Shown: positions 1 through 8,299, counted from the stretch's first letter. The stretch: 35,229 bases of DNA from Candidatus Zixiibacteriota bacterium (GCA_014730345.1 WJIJ01000166.1:1-35229); one strand, 5' to 3'. Notes: generated from the letters alone by a model not told the origin. Translations and numbers: made by a program.

Positions 1-207
1 CAGAGTGGCGTTCTGAGAATCCATCTGGTCGGTGATAGCCGCGAGATTCGCCTGGTCATTAAGATATACCAGAACGGAAATCTCCTGGTCGGCGGTCATC
101 GACTCCATTACCTTTTCAAGGCCGGGATCGATGTCACCGGCATTCGCAACACCAAACGCGCTCATTAAGAGCAACGAAAGAGCAAGGGTTAACAGTAATT
201 TTCTCAT
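1..207 (-). CDS. Exported S8-protease-like protein, N-terminal fragment
   Basis: Only the first 69 codons are inside the window; the gene runs off the left edge. The start ATG (205-207, complement) follows an AGGA ribosome site. The protein begins with a signal peptide: MRK, a Leu-rich core, then an Ala-Asn-Ala cleavage site near residue 23. The mature start (GDIDPGLEKVMESM..., SVLVYLNDQAN...) parallels the start of the complete S8 protease next door (GQIAEGLEDFI..., PVLVVLSEQVD...). It therefore looks like a paralogous exported subtilase with the same short propeptide-like region. The catalytic domain is outside the window, so protease activity is inferred only from this resemblance. It has its own strong promoter at 336-364. 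Confidence 0.7.
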   Translation of the reverse strand, partial: MRKLLLTLALSLLLMSAFGVANAGDIDPGLEKVMESMTADQEISVLVYLNDQANLAAITDQMDSQNATL

Positions 208-335
208 AAGTTAATCCTGTGGTTAAATTTGGGATTTGATATGGTTACTCTTTGAATAGAAGGCTTATCTACCTTTTCAGACAATAAATTTAGGGCACTA
301 TCATCAATCGTTATAGAAGAAATATCTGTATAGTT

Positions 336-364
336 ATTATAGCTTATTGCGAGTCGATTGTCAA
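336..364 (-). promoter_or_regulatory. Perfect sigma-70-type promoter for the left-edge exported protein
   Basis: On the minus strand TTGACA (359-364) and TATAAT (336-341) are separated by exactly 17 bases (342-358), the full housekeeping consensus. Transcription should start near 329, leaving a leader of about 120 nt before the ATG at 207. No known riboswitch was recognised in that leader. Confidence 0.75.
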
Positions 365-493
365 TCCATAAATACTTAAACGCGCCGAGGATGTCAGTTT
401 GTTTGTCCGGTATTTTTCATGGTTGTTGGGCATGAATTATAAGTGTATTCCCTCAAAGAAATCGCTCGGATTCGACATCGATGCTAAGATTTG

Positions 494-519
494 GCGGCCG
501 AAGCAAGCGCTTCGGCCGC
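494..519 (-). terminator. Strong GC-rich hairpin after S8 protease gene
   Basis: GCGGCCGAAGC (494-504) and GCTTCGGCCGC (509-519) form a perfect 11-bp stem with an AAGC loop, 15 bases past the protease stop codon. There is no good U-run after it on the minus strand, so it could act in 3'-end protection rather than as a classical intrinsic terminator. Confidence 0.55.
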
Positions 520-534
520 GTAATCGTATTGAAT

Positions 535-2940
535 TTACTTCAACAGGCTCATCTTCTTAGTAATCACCTTGTCTCCGGCTGAGAGTTTATAGAAATAAAC
601 TCCGCTGGAGTAGCTGGAGGCATCCCAGTTTAAATTATGGGCGCCTGCCTGCAGGTAACCGTCGGCAAGGGTGGCAACTTTCTGTCCGGCAAGATTGTAA
701 ACACTCAGGTTTACATCGGAATCTTCCGGAAGCTCAAAGCTAATCCGGGTTTGAGCATTGAAAGGATTAGGAACATTGCCATGTAACTTGAATTCCGCAG
801 GCAATCCAGTATCCTGATTATCATCAAACCAGCCCGATAAACGCCATTCGTCGTTACCGGTCGAAGTTCCGAGGCCGCTGTAAACGGTGAACTGGAACGA
901 GGAAGTATCGAATATTACCGATGGGTAATCGCCGCAATTGGCGATATAATCATATACGCCAACCGGGGCATAAGTCGGTACATACTGTTGTACATTCCAG
1001 ATGATGATTTCCTGAAAAGGATTCAGGTTGATATTGTTGAACTGCTGTATAGGACCGTAGGTGGAGCCTCCGGGGAGACCGAGCATAACCCAAACATCTA
1101 CTGACTGAGTCTGGTCGGAATTACTTTCGAGCATCCCGATATACGAGAATGTCTGTCCAGCACGCACCATAACCGGCGCATTATGAGGAATCATGGTCAC
1201 GGTGGCCGCGGGCAGTCTCATCCGGAAGTTTAAAAAGACCGTATCCCCGGCAATGGCGGTAACTGAATCAACCTGGGGGAAGTACTGGCTGTTAGGGACT
1301 TCGCAGGTAATTTCCCATAGAGTGTCAGCCGGAACCAGGAGGGTATACCATCCGCTCTCATCGGTTTGGGCATTGATCTGCGGGGTACGGTTGGTAACGG
1401 CCAGGATCGCGTCCAGCGGAGAACCGCTTCCATAATCAGTAACTCTGCCCCTGATATGTCCCCAATCATCAAGCATGCTCATAGCCATCTGGACGGCTTC
1501 GTAGGCATCTATCATCCCCCAACCGTAGGTATTATCCTCGCCGGAAGGTCCAAGGTCATAAGCGGTATCCATTAGAATCTGCTTGATATCTTCGGGGGGA
1601 AGGCCGGGATTAGCCTGTTTCATGAGGGCTACTACGCCGGCTACGTGCGGGGTAGCCATGGAAGTTCCGCTAAGGGTGGTGTAACTTCCTCCGGGATAGG
1701 CGGAATTTACATCAACGCCCGGGGCGACAACTTCCGGTTTGATTGCAGGATCACCGCTGGGGGTACAATACGAAGGACCCCGAGCAGAGAAACTGGCAAT
1801 GGGATAGCTTGGATTACCGCCGTCGACCGCGCCGACAGAGTAACTGTTATAGTCATCGGTGGCGCGAACTCCGGGGTTGCGAAGGCCAAGAGAGCCTTCA
1901 TTGCCGGCGGCAAAAACAACGCAGATTCCGGCGGCTTCCATATTGCTCAAAGTAGCCCAGTAATAATCGTCGCAGTCCCCACCGGGCATACTCCCCGGGT
2001 AATGTCCCCATGAGTTGGAGTTAACGGCGGGAACATCCCACATAGTGCCGGGATTGCCGTCGGGATCCAGGGTCCACTGGAAAGCGGTAAGATAACGGAG
2101 CATCCTGGTAGGCAAATCGCCGCCGCGGTCAACAACGCCCGCTGAGATCCACTCGGCATCTATAGCCACGCCAATGGTGTCGCCCGAACCGGAATCCCTG
2201 CCGCAGATGGTTCCCATGGTATGGGTACCGTGGTAACCGTCATCGAAGGGGAAGTTAGTGTGGGTAAGAGGATCATGCCATGCCCATTCGGGATTATTGC
2301 TGTAACGGGAATCGTGTCCTCTCCAGCGGTCATACATGGTAGGATGATTTCCATCGACACCTGTATCAAGGTGGCTGACCAGTACGCCGCTACCGGTAAT
2401 ACCCATTGCCCAGCAATCATCGGCTTTTATTGCCTCTAATCCCTCTTCAACAGAAGCGATATCATCGCCGGGAACCGGGTTGGGTTCGTTAACCGGCTTG
2501 ATTAATTCCATAACCGGATCATAATGAACCATAGCGACCTGGTCTAAAGCCGCTATCTGGTTTATAGCGTTCATATTGGCGGTCATACCGATAACGTTCA
2601 TCACCCAGAGGGAAGTGTACTCGCGAACATCGCCGGTTTCGATCAAAGCTTCGATCCGGTCGATAATCAGCGGCTGGGTAACTTCAGCTTTTCTAATAAG
2701 TTCGGTCATGACGATTTCATGGCGTTCGGCGAGCGTGGCATGCCTTGCTTTCAGCTCATCCACCAAGGCCCATGAATCTACCTGCTCGCTTAGAACAACA
2801 AGCACCGGCGCGTATCCGTCGGCATGATTCTCAGCGATAAAATCTTCGAGCCCCTCTGCGATTTGGCCGGCATTGGCATTTACGAAACTAATACTAAATG
2901 CAATTACCAGCGCGGAGACAGTAAGCAGTTTTCGAATCAT
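535..2940 (-). CDS. Secreted subtilisin-like (S8) serine protease with C-terminal sorting domain
   Basis: An 801-residue exported protease. A signal peptide (1-24, ending Ala-Asn-Ala) is followed by a propeptide-like segment (about 25-165) and the S8 catalytic domain (about 175-480). The triad is visible: Asp192 in SHLDTG, His237 in GYHGTH and Ser427 in SGTSMATPHVAG, with oxyanion Asn347 in AAGNEG. Residues about 495-575 resemble a carboxypeptidase regulatory-like beta-sandwich, and about 580-690 look like another Ig-like region. Residues 721-801 form a T9SS-type/FlgD-like tail (NVPNPFNAQT, YNLAGQKVATL, SSGVYFYKLSAGD, final KKMSLLK). That tail is typical of FCB-group secreted proteins and suggests type IX export and surface attachment. 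An AGAGG ribosome site precedes the ATG. Its substrate is unknown. It is an apparent paralogue of the gene at 1-207. Confidence 0.93.
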   Translation of the reverse strand: MIRKLLTVSALVIAFSISFVNANAGQIAEGLEDFIAENHADGYAPVLVVLSEQVDSWALVDELKARHATLAERHEIVMTELIRKAEVTQPLIIDRIEALIETGDVREYTSLWVMNVIGMTANMNAINQIAALDQVAMVHYDPVMELIKPVNEPNPVPGDDIASVEEGLEAIKADDCWAMGITGSGVLVSHLDTGVDGNHPTMYDRWRGHDSRYSNNPEWAWHDPLTHTNFPFDDGYHGTHTMGTICGRDSGSGDTIGVAIDAEWISAGVVDRGGDLPTRMLRYLTAFQWTLDPDGNPGTMWDVPAVNSNSWGHYPGSMPGGDCDDYYWATLSNMEAAGICVVFAAGNEGSLGLRNPGVRATDDYNSYSVGAVDGGNPSYPIASFSARGPSYCTPSGDPAIKPEVVAPGVDVNSAYPGGSYTTLSGTSMATPHVAGVVALMKQANPGLPPEDIKQILMDTAYDLGPSGEDNTYGWGMIDAYEAVQMAMSMLDDWGHIRGRVTDYGSGSPLDAILAVTNRTPQINAQTDESGWYTLLVPADTLWEITCEVPNSQYFPQVDSVTAIAGDTVFLNFRMRLPAATVTMIPHNAPVMVRAGQTFSYIGMLESNSDQTQSVDVWVMLGLPGGSTYGPIQQFNNINLNPFQEIIIWNVQQYVPTYAPVGVYDYIANCGDYPSVIFDTSSFQFTVYSGLGTSTGNDEWRLSGWFDDNQDTGLPAEFKLHGNVPNPFNAQTRISFELPEDSDVNLSVYNLAGQKVATLADGYLQAGAHNLNWDASSYSSGVYFYKLSAGDKVITKKMSLLK

Positions 2941-3023
2941 AATGCAACCTCTCGTTAATGTGGTAAGTTTATATGTTTTTCCATATTACTTTAATGACCG
3001 CGTTTTCCGAAGAACACATTATT

Positions 3024-3051
3024 AATTTAATTACTTTTCCCGAAAAGTCAA
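3024..3051 (-). promoter_or_regulatory. Candidate promoter of the S8 protease with overlapping palindrome
   Basis: On the minus strand TTGACT (3046-3051) lies 16 bases from TAAATT (3024-3029). A near-perfect 16-base palindrome, ACTTTTC-CC-GAAAAGT (3033-3048), fills the spacer and overlaps the -35 box, where a repressor could bind. The -10 match is mediocre. The leader would be about 75 nt. Confidence 0.35.
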
Positions 3052-3158
3052 GATTATATAAAAAATCAATAACATTAAAACTGCAGGTAAATTGGTCCGG
3101 TTCCATACAGTAGCATATAGGATTAATTAGATCAGGGAGTAATAATTACAGTTCCTGC

Positions 3159-3187
3159 TTGACGGTATCTCGAGATTATACTATTAT
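3159..3187 (+). promoter_or_regulatory. Sigma-70-type promoter of the tol operon
   Basis: TTGACG (3159-3164) and TATTAT (3182-3187) are separated by 17 bases. Transcription would start about 35 nt before the tolQ ATG at 3231. It lies in the divergent region shared with the S8 protease gene. Confidence 0.55.
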
Positions 3188-3230
3188 TGGCAAACATTTT
3201 TAGCCGCAAAGCGTATTACAAAGGAAAATT

Positions 3231-3989
3231 ATGACGAATCTGGCCAATTTTTTACCATATATCATTACTACCGACCTCGAAGTTGTCCCCGGTAAATCGG
3301 CATGGGAATTGATTCTGGAATCGGGATTATTTGCCAAGCTTATTCTGCTGATTCTCGTTTCGTTTTCAATAATTTCCTGGGCGATAATGCTTTGGAAGTG
3401 GAGACAGCTGTCACGGGCTGAAAGCGATTCGAGGTATATAATCGGAAAGTTCCGTTCCTCCAGGGATATCCAGGCGTTGTATAAGAGCCTGCCACGGATC
3501 AAGAACAGTCCCCTGGATATAATGTTCAGGGAAGCGCATTCTGAGTGGGAATACAGCGTGAGCGTGGAGAAGGAGATGACGGGTCAAAATCCCGCGGAAC
3601 TGGATGAGGAGCATTTCAAGCTTATCGGGGAAGCGGCGGCTCGGGCCGGCGAGGACGAGTTGACCCGCTTGAGCGGATATGTATCGTTTTTAGCGACAAC
3701 CGCTAACGCGAGCCCCTTCCTGGGATTGCTGGGAACGGTCTGGGGGATAATGGGTTCTTTTTCGGCGATAGGCGAACGCGGTTCGGCATCGCTGGCGGTT
3801 GTGGCTCCCGGAATCGCCGAAGCCTTAATTGCGACAGTGGCAGGTTTGGCGGCGGCCATACCGGCGGTGGTCGGGTATAACTATTTCAATAACCGGTTAA
3901 AAGTACTTGGAGTGATGGTGGATAATTTTAAATCGGAGTTGGTAAGCGCGTACCGCAGGGAAAATTTAGTCAACAGGGGCCGTCATTAA
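3231..3989 (+). CDS. tolQ: TolQ, inner-membrane proton-channel subunit of Tol-Pal
   Basis: 252 residues, MotA/TolQ/ExbB family. TolQ forms the proton-conducting pentamer that, with TolR, powers Tol-Pal for outer-membrane constriction and stability. Three membrane segments are visible: about 33-54, 150-180 and 190-218. The last two carry the family signature (SPFLGLLGTVWGIM; GIAEALIATVAGLAAAIPA), with the Thr residues that line the channel. The cytoplasmic loop lies at about 55-148. An AAAGGA ribosome site precedes the ATG. It is followed after 4 bases by tolR and heads a six-gene Tol-Pal operon. That context separates it from ExbB. Confidence 0.95.
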   Translation: MTNLANFLPYIITTDLEVVPGKSAWELILESGLFAKLILLILVSFSIISWAIMLWKWRQLSRAESDSRYIIGKFRSSRDIQALYKSLPRIKNSPLDIMFREAHSEWEYSVSVEKEMTGQNPAELDEEHFKLIGEAAARAGEDELTRLSGYVSFLATTANASPFLGLLGTVWGIMGSFSAIGERGSASLAVVAPGIAEALIATVAGLAAAIPAVVGYNYFNNRLKVLGVMVDNFKSELVSAYRRENLVNRGRH

Positions 3990-3993
3990 AGAT

Positions 3994-4401
3994 ATGAGCA
4001 GGCGGGAGATTAACGCTTTATCGGATATTAATATAGCCAACCTTGTCGATGTAATCCTGGTGCTTTTGATCATCTTTATGATAACCGCGCCAATGCTCCA
4101 AAGTGGTGTTGACGTCAAATTGCCCCGGGCTGAACTTACACCCAGCGCGGAGAGGGAAGGTATAGTGGTTACCATAGACAGGAAGGGTTCGATATACATC
4201 GATAAATACGGAGTTGAACTAAAAGATCTTTCAGCGCGGTTGAAGGCGGTTACTAATCGTAAAAACGCTGAAGTTGTGTATATCAAGGGTGATGAAACAG
4301 TGCGATATGGTCGAATTATAGAAGTAGTGGCGGAGGTGAAAAAGGCTGGATTAACCGATGTCGGATTAGTGATTGAACCTACCGCGGGCGCGAGACGGTG
4401 A
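3994..4401 (+). CDS. tolR: TolR, biopolymer transport protein (TolR/ExbD family)
   Basis: 135 residues. There is a single N-terminal membrane helix (about 15-37) containing the essential protonatable Asp19 in ANLVDVILVLLIIF, equivalent to E. coli TolR Asp23. A periplasmic ExbD/TolR domain (about 45-133) follows, with the typical motif YIKGDETVRYGRIIEVV. It couples proton flow through TolQ to the TolA-like partner encoded next. The stop overlaps the next gene's GTG start (GTGA, 4398-4401), indicating translational coupling. Confidence 0.95.
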   Translation: MSRREINALSDINIANLVDVILVLLIIFMITAPMLQSGVDVKLPRAELTPSAEREGIVVTIDRKGSIYIDKYGVELKDLSARLKAVTNRKNAEVVYIKGDETVRYGRIIEVVAEVKKAGLTDVGLVIEPTAGARR

Positions 4402-5087
4402 GAAAGTATTTAGTTATATCATTTACAGCGCATCTACTGATTTTAATGGGCGTTATTCTATCGTCAAGCGCGGTAACGCCGAAAAACGCGTACCCGCAAA
4501 TATACAGGGTAAACCTGGTTAACGCTTCCGCGCCGCCTCCACCCCGCCGGGTACAGAAAAATCCGGAAACGCAGTTGTTGAAAAAAACGCCGAAACAGGT
4601 TGTTAAATCTGAACCAAAACCCAAGGGGCTTACAGTACAGAAGCAGACAAAAAATCCAGCAAAAGAAAACCGCCAAAACCAAAAAACCGCTGGGGCCGAG
4701 TCGAAAACAAACGAACAATCCAATACCCGGCAGAAGAACTATCCCGATTTTTTAGATGATATTGATTTTGGCAGTGAATTCGGCGGAATTAAGATAGAAG
4801 GCGCGGAGTTTCAATCTTCTTATTATATAAATTTAATTTTCGCGAAAATCCGAAGCAGGTGGGTAAACCCGGTAAGGCCGTCGAGTGTTATACAATCAAT
4901 AGTTTACTTCCGGGTGGATAAAAACGGAAAGATATCCAATGCCGAAGTTGAGGAAAGTTCCGGAGTAGCGGCGTTTGACCAGTCAGCGTTGAGGGCGGTG
5001 TTGACATCCGACCCGCTTCCTCCTTTGCCCCAGGAATTCAGTGGAGACAATATCGGCATTCACCTCACATTTGAGTATACGCCGTAA
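4398..5087 (+). CDS. TonB/TolA-like energy-transducing protein
   Basis: 229 residues, in the tolA position of the operon. It has an N-terminal signal anchor (about 5-24) with the conserved membrane His (SFTAHLLILMG), then a low-complexity Pro/Lys/Gln/Asn-rich linker (about 45-115). The C-terminal TonB/TolA domain (about 138-229) contains RSRWVNP, VYFRVDKNGKI and FDQSALRAV. Such proteins span the periplasm and link the TolQR motor to TolB/Pal. The linker is much shorter than the long helical domain of E. coli TolA (421 residues), and the C-terminal domain reads more like the general TonB C-terminal family. It starts with GTG overlapping the tolR stop. The role as TolA is inferred mainly from context. 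Confidence 0.85.
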   Translation: MRKYLVISFTAHLLILMGVILSSSAVTPKNAYPQIYRVNLVNASAPPPPRRVQKNPETQLLKKTPKQVVKSEPKPKGLTVQKQTKNPAKENRQNQKTAGAESKTNEQSNTRQKNYPDFLDDIDFGSEFGGIKIEGAEFQSSYYINLIFAKIRSRWVNPVRPSSVIQSIVYFRVDKNGKISNAEVEESSGVAAFDQSALRAVLTSDPLPPLPQEFSGDNIGIHLTFEYTP

Positions 5088-5096
5088 GGGAGTATT

Positions 5097-6443
5097 ATGG
5101 AACCTGAAAAGCCAAGAGGTTTAGCGCCTTTATTCATAATTATAATTTCACTGTTGGTAATATGCCTTGGCTGGTTTATCAAGGTGCGCAGCGCACAGGG
5201 CCAATCGGATTTTTACGGGGTAATCCGCGATTCAGGAGGCGAAGTGCCCCAGCTTAATATCGCCGTGGCAAATTTCGATATCGGCGAAGATTTCTACGGC
5301 GGCAACGGCGAAGAAAAATCCAATGAATTTAGAAAGTTAATAGAAAAAGGGTTGGATTTTTCACTTTATTTCAACGTGGTCAGCGCGGATTCCTCATTAA
5401 TGGCTTTAATCGGGCAGAGAAGCATTAACTACGACGACTGGATTTTCTTAGGCGCTGAACACCTGGTGGACGGCAAATTCTCATCGGATGGTGTGCGCTA
5501 CCATTTCAATCTTGAATTAATAGACATCCCAAGGGGAAAAAGTATTTACCGCACCGATTTCCACGCCTCGATAGATTCGCTTAATCAACTGGCGTATACC
5601 GCGGTAGACAGAATAATCAATATTCTTACAGGCGAAAAAGGAATAAGCGCCAGCAAAATCATTTTTTCCGTTAACCGCGGCATGGCAAAGGAATTGTATC
5701 TATGCAACTGGGACGGTCATGACGGGAGATTTATTACCGACAACGGTTCAATTAACCTTTTTCCAGCTGTTAGTCCGGCGGGAGATAATATATACTTTAC
5801 CTCTTACATACGGGGGAATCCCGACCTGTTCAAACTTGAAATTAATTCGAGAAATATGAATCCGATTTCCGCCCGAAAAGGGATAAATTCCTCTCCGGCG
5901 GTCAGCCCCGACGGAAAATATATCGCGTTAACCCTCACCGTTGACGGCAACGCCGAATTGTACCTGATAAGAAGCGATGGCAGGATTGTAAGGCGGCTGA
6001 CCAAGTCATGGGGTATAGAAAGTTCTCCGTCGTTTTCACCGAGCGGGCGGGAGATAGTATTTTCCTCCGATAGAAGCGGGAATGTACACCTGTATGTAAC
6101 GGACGTGGATGGTTTGAATCAACGCAGGCTGACATATCATGGCAACTACAACGACACTCCGTCATGGTCTCCAAAAGGAGACCGCATAGTATACGCTTCC
6201 CGGGAAAACGGAAGGTTCCAGATATATTCTATCAGTATCACCGGAGAAGATGTCCGTCGATTGACTACGATAGGAACCAACCAGGACCCCTGCTTTTCGC
6301 CGGATGGATTGCATATTTGTTTTGTTTCGGACCGGAACGGCTACAAAGAGATATATACGATGAATTTCGATGGAAGCGATCAAAAGCGGATTACCGATTT
6401 GCGATATGCCAATAATCCATACTGGTTCGATGTGGAGAAATGA
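5097..6443 (+). CDS. tolB: TolB, periplasmic beta-propeller of Tol-Pal
   Basis: 448 residues. An N-terminal hydrophobic segment (10-28) may be a signal peptide or an anchor; no clear AxA cleavage site is seen beyond SAQG near residue 35. The TolB N-terminal domain (about 50-170: IAVANFDIGEDF, LGAEHLVDGKF) leads into a six-bladed propeller of PD40 repeats. Repeated blade motifs are PAVSPAGDNIYFTS, PAVSPDGKYIALT, PSFSPSGREIVFSS, PSWSPKGDRIVYAS and PCFSPDGLHICFVS. TolB binds Pal and the TolA C-terminus. The ribosome site AAGGGAG precedes the ATG, 9 bases after the tolA-like stop. Confidence 0.95.
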   Translation: MEPEKPRGLAPLFIIIISLLVICLGWFIKVRSAQGQSDFYGVIRDSGGEVPQLNIAVANFDIGEDFYGGNGEEKSNEFRKLIEKGLDFSLYFNVVSADSSLMALIGQRSINYDDWIFLGAEHLVDGKFSSDGVRYHFNLELIDIPRGKSIYRTDFHASIDSLNQLAYTAVDRIINILTGEKGISASKIIFSVNRGMAKELYLCNWDGHDGRFITDNGSINLFPAVSPAGDNIYFTSYIRGNPDLFKLEINSRNMNPISARKGINSSPAVSPDGKYIALTLTVDGNAELYLIRSDGRIVRRLTKSWGIESSPSFSPSGREIVFSSDRSGNVHLYVTDVDGLNQRRLTYHGNYNDTPSWSPKGDRIVYASRENGRFQIYSISITGEDVRRLTTIGTNQDPCFSPDGLHICFVSDRNGYKEIYTMNFDGSDQKRITDLRYANNPYWFDVEK

Positions 6444-6453
6444 CAAGTTTCCC

Positions 6454-6482
6454 TTGATAACGGGGCACCAATAGGATATGAT
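6454..6482 (+). promoter_or_regulatory. Internal promoter before pal
   Basis: TTGATA (6454-6459) and TATGAT (6477-6482) with a 17-base spacer lie in the 83-base gap between tolB and pal. This could give pal-cpoB extra transcription independent of tolQRAB. Confidence 0.5.
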
Positions 6483-6526
6483 AATAAAGTGGAAAGTATG
6501 ATAATTTCAAACATACGGAGGATAAG

Positions 6527-7054
6527 ATGAGAGCATTTAAATTATCAATGATTTTTCTGATCGCGGGGTTGCTGAGTTTCGGGGCGTTGTGCGGCGGCAA
6601 GAAAGAACCGACACTGCCTCCTCCCAAACCTCCCGAAACGATCGAAGATGAGCCGGAAATCGATAGAGGAGAGATAGAAGGAGAATTTCCCGAACCCAAG
6701 GAAGAAGAAAAAGAACCTCTGGTAATCGATGAACGCGTCTATTTCGATTTCAACAAGTATAATTTAAAGCCGGAAGCCCGGGGTACCTTGCGCGAGATAG
6801 CCGATGCCATGCGCGAGTACCCGGAAGCGTTTTTATTAATCGAGGGCCACTGCGACGAAAGGGGAACCGAGCAGTATAACCTGGCCCTCGGAGAGAAGCG
6901 CGCCCAGGAAGCCAGGAAATTCCTGGTCAGCGCCGGAGTGGAAAGCAACCGGATAGATATAATCAGTTACGGCGAGGAACGCCCGGCGGATCCCGGACAT
7001 AACGAACGCGCATGGGCAAAAAACCGCAGATGCGAATTCGAAGTGACTGAATAA
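6527..7054 (+). CDS. pal: Pal, peptidoglycan-associated outer-membrane lipoprotein
   Basis: 175 residues. A signal sequence ends at Cys22, followed by an acidic, Pro-rich linker (about 28-70, rich in Glu and Pro). The OmpA-like peptidoglycan-binding domain (about 72-175) carries VYFDFNKYNL, the diaminopimelate-binding signature GHCDERGTEQYNLALGEKRA and NRRCEF. It tethers the outer membrane to peptidoglycan and is displaced by TolB. The lipobox reads Gly-Ala-Leu-Cys, unusual because Leu replaces the small residue expected just before Cys. A GGAGGA ribosome site precedes the ATG. cpoB follows after 14 bases. Confidence 0.93.
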   Translation: MRAFKLSMIFLIAGLLSFGALCGGKKEPTLPPPKPPETIEDEPEIDRGEIEGEFPEPKEEEKEPLVIDERVYFDFNKYNLKPEARGTLREIADAMREYPEAFLLIEGHCDERGTEQYNLALGEKRAQEARKFLVSAGVESNRIDIISYGEERPADPGHNERAWAKNRRCEFEVTE

Positions 7055-7068
7055 GGCCGTGTAGTATT

Positions 7069-7848
7069 ATGAACAGCGTAATAAATTTGCGAAATACTAT
7101 AAAGCTGATTGCCTTAAGCGCCGCCGTTTTGGCGATGGCGGCGCTTTCGGGCGGGTGCGCCACAAGGGGCGATGTAAAGGAAATCATGACCGACCTCGAG
7201 GATCTGCGTATAAGCTACCGTCAACTTGAGGAAAAAAACGAGGAAGCGGACTCACTGCTGAGGGAACAGGGACGGCAGATGCGTAATCTCTCCGCTGAGG
7301 TCAATTACTCGCTGGACCAGTTGATGGAGCGTATGCAACTTATCGAAGGAAAGCTCGAGGATATATCAACGCGCATGAGCGGCGGTTATATTCACCAGGA
7401 AGCGCCCGGCCCGAACGCGATTCCGGATTCCTCGGCCGATACGACAGGACGCAAGGATGTAGAAGTTTCCTCGAAGCAATTGTATGACACGGCATACATG
7501 GATTTTATTAAGGGGGATTTTAAAATTGCCATTTCCGGGTTGCGGGAATACTTGAAAAACAATCCCCGCTCTCCGCTTGTTGACAATGCGCGGTTTATAA
7601 TCGCCGAGTGCTATCTTAATATGAAAAACTATTCCAAAGCCGTCGATGAATACAACTCTTTATTAAAGGAACATCCGAGGTCGGAGAAAGTCCCCAGCGC
7701 GCTGGTGCGCCTGGTGGAAATATCATTGTTGAGAAAAGACAAACGCACCGCCAATGTTTACTACAATAAGCTGAAGGAAAGCTTCCCGGATGAATTGGAA
7801 ACCGAGAGGGCTAAAGAGTTAATAGATAATTATCGGAGGAGAAGGTAG
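7069..7848 (+). CDS. cpoB: CpoB/YbgF-like Tol-Pal system protein with TPR repeats
   Basis: 259 residues. A lipoprotein-type signal ends in Ser-Gly-Gly-Cys30. A long coiled coil (about 35-110, heptads of Leu/Ile with Glu/Arg) and a linker lead to a TPR/YbgF C-terminal domain (about 138-258: AYMDFIKGDFKIAISGLREY, FIIAECYLNMKNYSKAVDEY, YYNKLKESFPDELE). In E. coli CpoB works with TolA and PBP1b to coordinate cell-wall synthesis and outer-membrane constriction. The E. coli protein is periplasmic and not lipidated, so the Cys is a difference. It is last in the operon and converges on the cupin gene. Confidence 0.85.
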   Translation: MNSVINLRNTIKLIALSAAVLAMAALSGGCATRGDVKEIMTDLEDLRISYRQLEEKNEEADSLLREQGRQMRNLSAEVNYSLDQLMERMQLIEGKLEDISTRMSGGYIHQEAPGPNAIPDSSADTTGRKDVEVSSKQLYDTAYMDFIKGDFKIAISGLREYLKNNPRSPLVDNARFIIAECYLNMKNYSKAVDEYNSLLKEHPRSEKVPSALVRLVEISLLRKDKRTANVYYNKLKESFPDELETERAKELIDNYRRRR

Positions 7849-7899
7849 TTTTTCTAAAAATCTTATTGGTTGTCATACCCCGTATTAAAACCCGGAATC

Positions 7900-8247
7900 T
7901 CAGACTTCCTTAATCATCGTAAGCAGCATTTTAAAACGTTTCTCCGCGTGCAACGAATGGGGAACATTGGCAGGCATCAGGATAATTTCGCCTGCATCAA
8001 CGTTAACATCATTGCCATCGATAACTATCCTCGCGGAACCATCGACAATATATGCGTAAGCGTCGAACGGGGCGGTATGCTCGCTTAGTTCCTGTCCCCT
8101 GTCAAACGAGAAAACAGTCAAAGTTCCAGTTTTACCCTTTTTAATGGTCCGGCTTACTACCGATCCTTCAACATAATCGAGAAGGGCCGCCAGATTGTAA
8201 GGGCGGGAATTCTCGAGTCCTCCGGATTGCGCGTTATTCTGGGTCAT
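7900..8247 (-). CDS. Small single-domain cupin
   Basis: 115 residues forming one conserved beta-barrel. Cupin motif 1 is approximated by the region around ELSEHTAPFDAYAYIVDG, with His and Glu as candidate metal ligands; motif 2 by EIILMPANVPHSL with a His ligand. Stand-alone cupins of this size include metal-binding isomerase, dioxygenase and sensor proteins; the substrate cannot be read from the sequence. A GAGGAG ribosome site supports the ATG at 8247. It is single-gene, convergent with the Tol operon and divergent from the AlkP-family gene at 8474. Confidence 0.85.
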   Translation of the reverse strand: MTQNNAQSGGLENSRPYNLAALLDYVEGSVVSRTIKKGKTGTLTVFSFDRGQELSEHTAPFDAYAYIVDGSARIVIDGNDVNVDAGEIILMPANVPHSLHAEKRFKMLLTMIKEV

Positions 8248-8268
8248 AAATTCTCCTCAAGTTTTCAA

Positions 8269-8299
8269 ATTATAGCGCTATATACTATTTTCATTCCAA
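8269..8299 (-). promoter_or_regulatory. Candidate cupin promoter with palindrome TATAGCGCTATA
   Basis: The minus strand has TATAAT (8269-8274) with a weak TTGGAA (8294-8299) 19 bases upstream. A perfect 12-base palindrome at 8271-8282 overlaps the -10 box and could be an operator. The 5' leader would be only about 15 nt. Confidence 0.35.

Larger units (their letters stand above)
208..534. other. Intergenic region between two S8-like genes
   Basis: This 327-base stretch separates two genes that both point left. It holds the consensus promoter at 336-364 and the leader for the left gene, plus the hairpin at 494-519 just after the stop of the right gene. No open frame with a ribosome site was seen in the remainder. 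Confidence 0.7.

Noticed and set aside
32-214. 60-codon plus-strand frame at the left edge
   Set aside because: It is antisense to a minus-strand start with signal peptide, ribosome site and consensus promoter, which is clearly the real gene.
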